From JAHRVQ01 sp029941905 (GTDB taxonomy: Bacteria; Pseudomonadota; Gammaproteobacteria; Pseudomonadales; Azotimanducaceae), in assembly GCA_029941905.1 (NCBI GenBank), contig JAPYTQ010000001.1, positions 337,174 to 401,173 on the forward strand: a stretch of 64,000 nucleotides of DNA, in the 5' to 3' direction. The position numbers and the translations under genes are program-made. A model generated the notes under the pieces. That model was not told the origin of the DNA and did no database searches. It saw only the letters and a list, made by a program, of their open reading frames with translations. Positions 26,774-33,724 of this stretch are shown piece by piece. Position 1 is the first letter of the stretch; every line of letters starts with the position of its first letter.

Positions 26774-29700
26774 CTTTCTCGTTCCTCGGGAAGGAGATTT
26801 CAAAATGCGCTCCATTGGCACTTTCGAATCGTAATCTTCCATCCAGTTGTTGGGTTAATATCGAAACAATCTCCATGCCCATCGAGCTTGAACTTTCAAG
26901 TGCAAAGCCTTCGGGAAGGCCCTTACCATCATCTCCAATCTCAAGCACATATCGACAATTAACACTCTTGAACCGTACGCTAATTGTACCTCGACCTTCC
27001 TTTCCCTCGAAAGCATGTTTAAGTGAATTAGAAATTAGCTCGTTAATAATTATTCCGCAGGGCACAGCTGTTTCAATGTCCAGCAAGACATTATCTACCT
27101 CAATATCAAGGTTCACCATGACACCCTGAACAGAATAAAAACGATGCAAACTTTTAGCGAGCATGTTGATGTAGTCTTCAAAATCAATTTCTGAAACATT
27201 TTCAGATTGATACAGGTTTTCATGTATCAATGACATCGACTTGATGCGCTGCTGACTTTCACCCAGTAACTCTGAATAGACATCATCACCAATTGTTTCA
27301 GCCTGAATATTCAACATGCTGGAAATTACCTGCATGTTGTTCTTTACTCGATGATGTACTTCTTTAAGCAAGAGCTCTTTTTCTTTGAGGGACTCAGCCA
27401 GTTCTCTCTGCACAGCCTTGTTCTCTGCGATCTCATGCTCCAACTCAACTGTTCGCTCACCAACGATTTGTTCCAGGTTGAGTCGGTGCTTCTCAAGTTC
27501 AGCTTCGGTTTTCTTTCGACCCGTTATGTCCCGGGCAATACTCACATAGGCTGTTTCGTTGTCGCTGTCGTCATGGACTGCGGCAATGGTGATTTCAGTG
27601 GTTACAAATTCGGATCCCTTGCGGGTTTTTACTTCACCGTGCCAGCGACCATTGCTGCGTAAACCTGCCCTGGCGAGACTGGCATCAGAGGGGTCGGAAA
27701 ACAACAGTGACAGGATAGATCGCCCTACTGCCCGTGATGGTGTCACTCCAAGAATGGAGTTAATGGCGTTATTTGCATACATAAGGTGTTTGTTTGCATC
27801 GGCAATCAAAACGCAGTCCGTCGCTTCTTCCAGGGACTCAATATAGAGCTGTAGCCTTTCGCTATAACGCTTCTCGGCCATTCTCCTCAATCTCGACTCA
27901 TTCGCCTTCTGTACTTGGGAGAGCACGCCCACACCAATGAGCAGATAAACCAGGTACGCCCACCAGGTCGCCCAAATAGGCGGGTTGACTTTGATCTCGA
28001 TGGATGCCCCGTCCTCATTCCAGACTCCGTCATTATTTGAGCCGGTAACCCTGAATACATAGTCTCCATAATCGAGGTTCGTGTAGGTGACTGTATGTGC
28101 CCCTCGAGATTCAACCCATTCTTTGTCAAAACCTTCCAGAAAATATCGAAATTTGTTCTTTGCGGGGGCGGTGTAGTCCATAGCCGCAAATTCGAAACCA
28201 ATAACGGAATCATTGTATGCTAGCTCGATGTTCTCACGGCGATAAACCGGTACAGGCAAATGCACCGTCTTGTTAAACTTCGAAAAACTTGTGATTCTTA
28301 CTGGTGGAACATAGGTGTTACCGCTAATCCTGTGGGGATGGAATGCATTAAAACCGTTATTACCGCCAAACAAAAAGCTGCCGTCCGATAACTTTAACGA
28401 AGCGGCCATGTTAAAATCATCACTTTGCAGCCCATGTTCGAAATCGTATAACACAAACGTATCGCTTCCGGGGTAGTAAACTGACAGTCCCTTCACGCCG
28501 CTGATCCATAGATTACCCCCAGCATCTTCAAGCATTCCCCAGATAGCATTGCTTGCCAATCCATGGCTCATACTACGTCGCATGATCTTCTGGCTGGCAA
28601 AATCATAGAAGTTTACTCCAGTACTTCGGGTGCCTATCCAAACCCCTTTCACAGTAGATAGCAGAGAAATAGTGTCGTCGCTGGACAGCGACTCCGTATC
28701 GTCTGGATCATGGCGCAGATTCTGAAGATCACCGGTTTCTGGATCAAGGACTACAACACCGCCGCCAAAGGTTGCAATCCACATTGAGCCATCTGTTACT
28801 TCAACAATATCGTGAGTTTTTAACTCCATGAATTGATCCGATGGAGAGTCAGGGCCAGGAAATCGTTGGAACTTGCCATTTCCCAGATACCTGTTCACAC
28901 CGCCGCCATAGGTTGTCAACCAGACATCACCACGGCTGTCGGTCAATATACGGCTCACCCGGTTATCACTCAGTGAATTGCTATCGTTTGGATCATTGAG
29001 AAAAGTTGTAATGACCTTGTCGTCCCGAATGATGTTGACACCCCCGGACATAGTGCCGACCCACAAGTCATCGCCCTGAACAGCCATGGACATCAATGTG
29101 CGGTCAGATAAGCCAATTTCTTCGGTCGAGTATTGTGTAAAAGTCCCACTGTTAGCATTCCACTTACTAAGGCCATTAATTGATCCAATCCAAATATCGC
29201 CATTGGGCATTTCTGCGAATGACGAAGTATCATTACTTGCCAGACCATGTGCGCTACCCCTTTTGAAGTGAGGGAATGTTCTGCTATCAGCGTTCCACTT
29301 GTTTATACCGCTATTGGTGCCTGCCCATATGACGCCACCGAGATCCTGGAACAGATTCGCAATAGCATTATCCCCAATGCTCCGCGGGTCTGTCGGATCG
29401 TTAATATATGCAGTAAATGCGCCATCAGCGTACAAGTACAGACCATTGGCAGTGCCAATCCAGATACGGTTGTTCTGATCTCTTAACAACGCCAGGGCAC
29501 GCCCTGATTTCAATGCAGTGGGTAAGTTTGTCTGGTAGTCAATACGTGAAAAAATTTCTGTATCAGGATCTAAAACAGACACAGCACCGTTATAGGTCGC
29601 TACCCAGATTTTTCCTCCATCATCTTCTACGATTGCCCTGACGTGATTATCACTAAGCGTTAAAGGGTTTTGTTTATCACTTTCGTATCGTTTAAATGAA

Positions 29701-30317
29701 CCTGTGGTCGGCTCCAGCCGATTCAATCCGCCCTGTTCCGTGCCAATCCAGAGATTTCCATGACTATCTTCAAATATAGACCAAACCTTACCTGCACCCA
29801 GACTCGAGGGGTCAGAAGAATCGTGGTGATAGTGAGACAGTTCACCACTGGACGAGTAGTGAACCAATCCTGCATTAGTTCCAATCCAGAACCTGTTCTT
29901 TGAATCTTCAAACAGGACTTTGATGCGGTTATGTCGATCAGCCTGTTTATCTTTGGCTTTATCAATCAATATCTTCTTAAAACCCTGGGTAACCTCATCA
30001 TAAAGATTGAGCCCCCCGTCAGTTGCAATCCACAGTGTACCGTCTGATCGAGACAGGATGTCCCGTACTGAATTGTTTGAAAGAGAATTAGAGTCATCAC
30101 TCTCATGGAGGAAGGTTTCGAACGTGTAACCGTCGTACTTGCGCAGACCTTCCTGGGCGCCAATCCAGATAAAACCATACTGATCCTGGGTGATAGCTGT
30201 AACGGTTGCCGATAAACCATCTTCCGTGCTCAACCTGTCAAAGATGACATTGTGATGGTCGGCCAGTTTTGTGACTGCACTTACTTCCAGCGATAAAAAC
30301 ACCAGCAGGCAAGCCAT
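26745..30317 (-). CDS. Periplasmic beta-propeller sensor histidine kinase (Reg_prop-Y_Y_Y-PAS-HisKA_2)
   Basis: About 1190 residues. The periplasmic part is a chain of propeller blades with W-I/V-G/A-T motifs (IWIGTEQGGLNRL, LWVGTMSGGVNII, IWAGTNSGINKW), about fourteen in all, followed by a Y_Y_Y immunoglobulin-like domain (YRYF/LEGFDKEW, TYTNLDYGDYVFRV). One membrane helix (about 795-815) leads to PAS, a coiled coil, HisKA_2 with the phospho-His in EVHHRVKNNMQ (about 988) and a HATPase_c domain (NELISNSLKHAF, GDDGKGLP). Such sensors often read polysaccharide fragments or other envelope ligands. The start is uncertain: ATG 30317 leaves a short signal peptide, while TTG 30380 gives a better one but lies inside a terminator stem. 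The response-regulator gene overlaps its 3' end. Confidence 0.92.
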   Translation of the reverse strand: MACLLVFLSLEVSAVTKLADHHNVIFDRLSTEDGLSATVTAITQDQYGFIWIGAQEGLRKYDGYTFETFLHESDDSNSLSNNSVRDILSRSDGTLWIATDGGLNLYDEVTQGFKKILIDKAKDKQADRHNRIKVLFEDSKNRFWIGTNAGLVHYSSSGELSHYHHDSSDPSSLGAGKVWSIFEDSHGNLWIGTEQGGLNRLEPTTGSFKRYESDKQNPLTLSDNHVRAIVEDDGGKIWVATYNGAVSVLDPDTEIFSRIDYQTNLPTALKSGRALALLRDQNNRIWIGTANGLYLYADGAFTAYINDPTDPRSIGDNAIANLFQDLGGVIWAGTNSGINKWNADSRTFPHFKRGSAHGLASNDTSSFAEMPNGDIWIGSINGLSKWNANSGTFTQYSTEEIGLSDRTLMSMAVQGDDLWVGTMSGGVNIIRDDKVITTFLNDPNDSNSLSDNRVSRILTDSRGDVWLTTYGGGVNRYLGNGKFQRFPGPDSPSDQFMELKTHDIVEVTDGSMWIATFGGGVVVLDPETGDLQNLRHDPDDTESLSSDDTISLLSTVKGVWIGTRSTGVNFYDFASQKIMRRSMSHGLASNAIWGMLEDAGGNLWISGVKGLSVYYPGSDTFVLYDFEHGLQSDDFNMAASLKLSDGSFLFGGNNGFNAFHPHRISGNTYVPPVRITSFSKFNKTVHLPVPVYRRENIELAYNDSVIGFEFAAMDYTAPAKNKFRYFLEGFDKEWVESRGAHTVTYTNLDYGDYVFRVTGSNNDGVWNEDGASIEIKVNPPIWATWWAYLVYLLIGVGVLSQVQKANESRLRRMAEKRYSERLQLYIESLEEATDCVLIADANKHLMYANNAINSILGVTPSRAVGRSILSLLFSDPSDASLARAGLRSNGRWHGEVKTRKGSEFVTTEITIAAVHDDSDNETAYVSIARDITGRKKTEAELEKHRLNLEQIVGERTVELEHEIAENKAVQRELAESLKEKELLLKEVHHRVKNNMQVISSMLNIQAETIGDDVYSELLGESQQRIKSMSLIHENLYQSENVSEIDFEDYINMLAKSLHRFYSVQGVMVNLDIEVDNVLLDIETAVPCGIIINELISNSLKHAFEGKEGRGTISVRFKSVNCRYVLEIGDDGKGLPEGFALESSSSMGMEIVSILTQQLDGRLRFESANGAHFEISFPRNEKDVNEVSISS

Positions 30318-30373
30318 TGAGACCCCAAGGACTTTGATTCTCTTTACAGCTTTGATTTGTTTTACCCAAAGCA

Positions 30374-30406
30374 GAAACAAACCCCGGCAATGCCGGGGTT
30401 TGTTTC
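30374..30406 (-). terminator. Strong hairpin terminator between protease and kinase genes
   Basis: The arms GAAACAAACCCCGGCA and TGCCGGGGTTTGTTTC pair perfectly over 16 bases. In either direction the GC core is followed by a T-rich tract. It lies about 60 bases past the protease stop codon and should separate that gene from the kinase-regulator operon. Confidence 0.88.
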
Positions 30407-30466
30407 TTTCTCTTAACTCAGGCCCTAAGGACCAAAATAATTGCTGCAGAGACTCAAATACCACAG

Positions 30467-33392
30467 TTACTCCTGCTGTACCCACATATTGACGCCAATG
30501 CTATTCCCATCTTCGCTTCCAACGCTCTGGTTGCTGAAACCTCCCTGCTCCCACCAGTTGCCTTGCTCCCACCAGTTGCCTTGCTCCCACCAGTTGCCTT
30601 GCTCCCACCAGTTGCCTTGCTCCCACCAGTTGCCCTGATTTTCAGTGGTTGCCTGCTCCCACCAGTTGCCCATGTTCTCGTAGCCAACCTGTTCCCACCA
30701 GTTGCCCAGGTTCTCGTAGCCTCCCTGTTCCCACCAGTTGCCCTCGTTCACAAAACCACCCTGTTCCCACCAGTTGCCTTGTTCCCACCAGTTACCTTGT
30801 TCCCACCAGTTACCTTGTTCCCACCAGTTACNNNNNNNNNNNNNNNNNNNNNNNNNNNNNNNNNNNNNNNNNNNNNNNNNNNNNNNNNNNNNNNNNNNNN
30901 NNNNNNNNNNNNNNNNNNNNNNNNNNNNNNNCTTGTTCCCACCAGTTACCTTGTTCCCACCAGTTACCTTGTTCCCACCAGTTACCTTGTTCCCACCAGT
31001 TACCCTGTTCCCACCAGTTACCCGCGACCCCGGCTAGACTTTCGGGACCGCCAAAGTTGCGGATGTAGCCCGATTCCAGTAGACCGCTGAAATCCCAGGC
31101 ATAACCATTGCTGAGCAGATCATCGACATTCCATCTGTATCCATTTTTCTGTAGTTCGGCAGGATTCCAGAAATACCTAACACTCCAGACTAATGGTTCG
31201 TCGTGAATATTCGTAGCATCCCAGTTAAAACCTTCACCTTCTGGAATACTGCTATCCCAGCTGAATTCATTGGTGCTGGCAAAACCAAATGTAGTCTCAT
31301 TATACATCCGCGCTGGTCCGCCGAAATGTGCCTTATTTGACAAATCAAGCGACAGATTCACGCTAGTATCCAAACAAGTCTCGAGAGGACTATGAACTGC
31401 TAGAAAGGCATTAACAAGACCTGATCCTTGTTCAAAAACGCTATATGCCAGCGAACCATCAGCCAGGGTTGCAGCACTGGCGGACGCCATTAACTTGCAT
31501 TTTACCTCATCCGGGGTTAGGTCCGGATTTTCCTGGAGTATCAACGCAGCAACACCTGATACAACAGCGGCTGATTGCGAGGTCCCTGACATCGAAAAGT
31601 AGGTATTCTGATAATGAAACTCAGGGTGTTCCTTGGCCTGGGTCGAGTTCTTTTTCATTATGCCGACCATATGTCCACCAGGGGCGATGAGCTCTGGTTT
31701 AACGTGCCCAGCAACGGTGGGTCCTCGGGATGAGAAAGTCGCAACAAAATCGTCGTAGGTGTTAGACGGAGTGTAGTTGTCAGTCATTGCACCAACAGTG
31801 ACCACATAAGGGACGACACCAGGCGCGGAAATGGTCATTGGTTCCGGACCCCGGTTACCAGAAGACACAATAACCACAATCCCTGCTTTCCAGGCGGCCA
31901 TGACAGCCTGATTGACTGGATCTTGCCAGTAGTGTGACTGAGGTGTTCCACCGAACGAAATATTCAACACGCGGATGTTGTACTCATCCTTATTGGCAAT
32001 GACGAAGGCAATTGACCTGATGATATTCAGATAAGTACCTTTACCTTCCGCATCCAGTGCTTTAACGATGACCAGCTCGACGTCAGGTGCAATACCATTG
32101 TAACCGCCAGTCTTCATGGCGTTGGAATCCTTCGACTCGCTACTGTTAGCGATAATGCTCGCAATGTGCGTCCCATGGCCATTTTTGTCTTTTAACTGTC
32201 GATTCTTGCCAGAGTGTTTTTTGCTGGATTCGTCAATTGACACTCTCTTGTCCTTAATTGAATCGTAAAACGCCAGAACCCTGCTATCTTTTTCCGTGTT
32301 GTTAACCAGGTCCTTATGGCCCCACATGCCCGAATCAATAATAGCTACACCAATACCTTTACCTGTGATGCCTTCCTGGTGCAGTAAGTCCGCATAGATT
32401 AAGGACGGAAAAACACTATCCAGCGGAGTTTCACCCTTCTTGCCGGACTTCTTGCCGGACTTCTTGCCGGACTTCTTGTTTTTATTTCCATGACCTGCTG
32501 TTTGTACCGTGTTGTTAGAAAAAACCTGGATAATACCTGGGGTAGATCTCATCGTCTGGACCTGCCCAGAGTTCAAGTCTGCACCTACTGCATTGATAAT
32601 GGCCAGCTCATGAGTCAGCTCCACACCAATACCCAAAAGTATGTTCTTCACCTGCTTGACACTATGACCGGAAACAACATAAGACCGAGTTGATTGGTTC
32701 CCTGAATCTTGCTCTTGCTCATTCCAGGGGAACCTGGCTAAACGTTCGGACGGTTCGACATTAACTGGGTTTTCTTCATCCCAGAGGTACCTGACTAAAC
32801 GCTGTGAAGGGTCGATATTGTCTGGATTATCCTCGTCCCACAGATACCTGACTACACGTTGTGACGATTCGACATTGTCCGGATTGTCCTCGTCCCAGAG
32901 ATACCTGACTACACGTTGTGACGATTCGACATTGTCCGGATTGTCTTCGTCCCAGAGATACCTGACTANNNNNNNNNNNNNNNNNNNNNNNNNNNNNNNN
33001 NNNNNNNNNNNNNNNNNNNNNNNNNNNNNNNNNNNNNNNNNNNNNNNNNNNNNNNNNNNNNNNNNNNNCGGATTGTCTTCGTCCCAGAGATACCTGACTA
33101 CACGTTGTGACGATTCGATATTGCCCGGATTGTCCTCGTCCCAGAGATACCTGACTAAACGCTGCGGAGGTTCGACTTCATCTGGGTTTTCCTCATCCCA
33201 GAGGTACCTGACCAGATGCTGTCGAGGTTTTGCACTGTCTGGGTTTTCCTCATCCCATAAATACCTGGCGATACTGGGCTGCACGGACTGATCCTCCGGG
33301 CCGATTATTCCTGTCGCCGCAATTGAAATTTGAGTTGTAACTAGTAGTACTCCGACGAGTACGGTGACCAAAAAATATCCAATTTTACTCAT
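30467..33392 (-). CDS. Secreted subtilisin-like (S8) protease with two Trp-rich tandem-repeat regions
   Basis: Signal peptide (about 1-26), then at least nine 19-residue repeats with the core RYLWDEDNP, a propeptide-like region, a Lys-Ser-Gly linker (KKSGKK), the S8 catalytic domain, a degenerate Trp segment (NWDATN, RWNVDDLL, AWDFSGLL) and at least seventeen copies of GNWWEQ before a short tail ending WVQQE. The triad is Asp in AIIDSGM (32334-32336), His in GHGTHIAS (32175-32177) and Ser in MSGTSQSAA (31578-31580). Ribosome site GGGGA lies 5 bases before the ATG. Two 100-N gaps fall inside the two repeat arrays. The second appears to break the frame only because 100 is not a multiple of the 18-base unit. 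Flanked by an activator and a kinase. Function of the repeats is unknown. Confidence 0.88.
30545..31021 (-). repeat. 18-bp coding tandem repeat (GNWWEQ array)
   Basis: Seventeen copies are visible: five contiguous copies before the gap in coding order, four after it, then three spaced by six-residue inserts (GGFVNE, GGYENL, VGYENM) and, after ATTENQ, five more. Unit differences are mostly at third codon positions. Because both edges of the gap are in phase with the unit, the missing length should be a multiple of 18. Confidence 0.92.
30832..30931. other. Assembly gap of 100 N inside the GNWWEQ array
   Basis: Exactly 100 N, the usual placeholder for a gap of unknown size. It causes an artificial frame shift in the protease gene. 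Confidence 0.95.
32740..33271 (-). repeat. 57-bp coding tandem repeat (19-residue RYLWDEDNP array)
   Basis: At least nine units are visible, four on the 5' side of the gap and five on the 3' side. Inner units are almost identical in DNA; the outer ones diverge (for example ARFPWNEQEQ at the 3' end). The consensus unit is V-R-Y-L-W-D-E-D-N-P-D-N-V-E-S-S-Q-R-V. Near-identity of inner copies points to recent expansion. Confidence 0.92.
32969..33068. other. Assembly gap of 100 N inside the 57-bp array
   Basis: Exactly 100 N. The frame is kept by chance, because the periodic solution for the missing length is 25 + 57k bases, which has the same remainder modulo 3 as 100. Confidence 0.95.
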
Positions 33393-33536
33393 ATCTATCC
33401 CCTGTTCTTAACATCAATCCCTGTCTGATACGAATCCCTAGTTTTAAGTATTTTTTAATTTGCATTTCTTTATACTTTTCTCAATCAGGACTTCAGTCCG
33501 GGCTTGCTACAGAACAAACAGATAGACATCAATCTT

Positions 33537-33552
33537 TGCAGATTAGTATCCA
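33537..33552 (-). promoter_or_regulatory. Candidate sigma-54 (-24/-12) promoter of the protease gene
   Basis: On the minus strand TGG is followed after exactly 10 bases by GC in the form TGG-N10-GCA. The invariant GG and GC and their spacing are right, but the CAC part of the -24 box is absent. The start would be about 130 bases before the protease ATG. Support comes mainly from the adjacent sigma-54 activator gene. Confidence 0.4.
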
Positions 33553-33654
33553 AATTTCATGCCATTCTAGGTTTATCCGATAAGTGGTTGTTTTGAAACA
33601 AATATGGAAAATTCCTAGATCGAAAAAGAACATTTGGCGAAAATATTTTGAAAT

Positions 33655-33706
33655 AAAGAAATATATAGCGGTAATTAATGGCGCATTAAGCGCAATATAT
33701 TTCTTT
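33655..33706. promoter_or_regulatory. 16-bp dyad: activator site or terminator
   Basis: AAAGAAATATATAGCG and CGCAATATATTTCTTT pair with one mismatch across 20 bases, and the spacer contains the nested palindrome TTAATG-GCG-CATTAA. It starts 19 bases past the activator's stop, so it could end that transcript. It also lies about 120-170 bases upstream of the sigma-54-like element, where enhancer sites usually sit. Confidence 0.5.
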
Positions 33707-33724
33707 CACCAGATGCGCCAACAT

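Larger units (their letters stand above)
33393..33724. other. Intergenic region between sigma-54 activator and protease genes
   Basis: About 332 AT-rich bases. It holds a sigma-54-like element (33537-33552), a 10-base palindrome AAAATATTTT near 33640 and a large dyad (33655-33706). I see no open frame of note. Confidence 0.6.

Noticed and set aside
30828..30832. Frame shift or pseudogene call for the protease
   Set aside because: The shift coincides with a 100-N placeholder; both edges are in phase with the 18-base unit, so an intact gene is the simpler reading.
30545..31021. CRISPR-like regular repeats
   Set aside because: The units are 18 bases, contiguous, without spacers, and translate to one hexapeptide. 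No cas genes are present.
30545..31090. Long plus-strand open frames reading LLPPVA or CSHQLP repeats
   Set aside because: They are the antisense of the GNWWEQ-coding array. The minus frame has a signal peptide, the S8 triad and a ribosome site; the plus frames have none.
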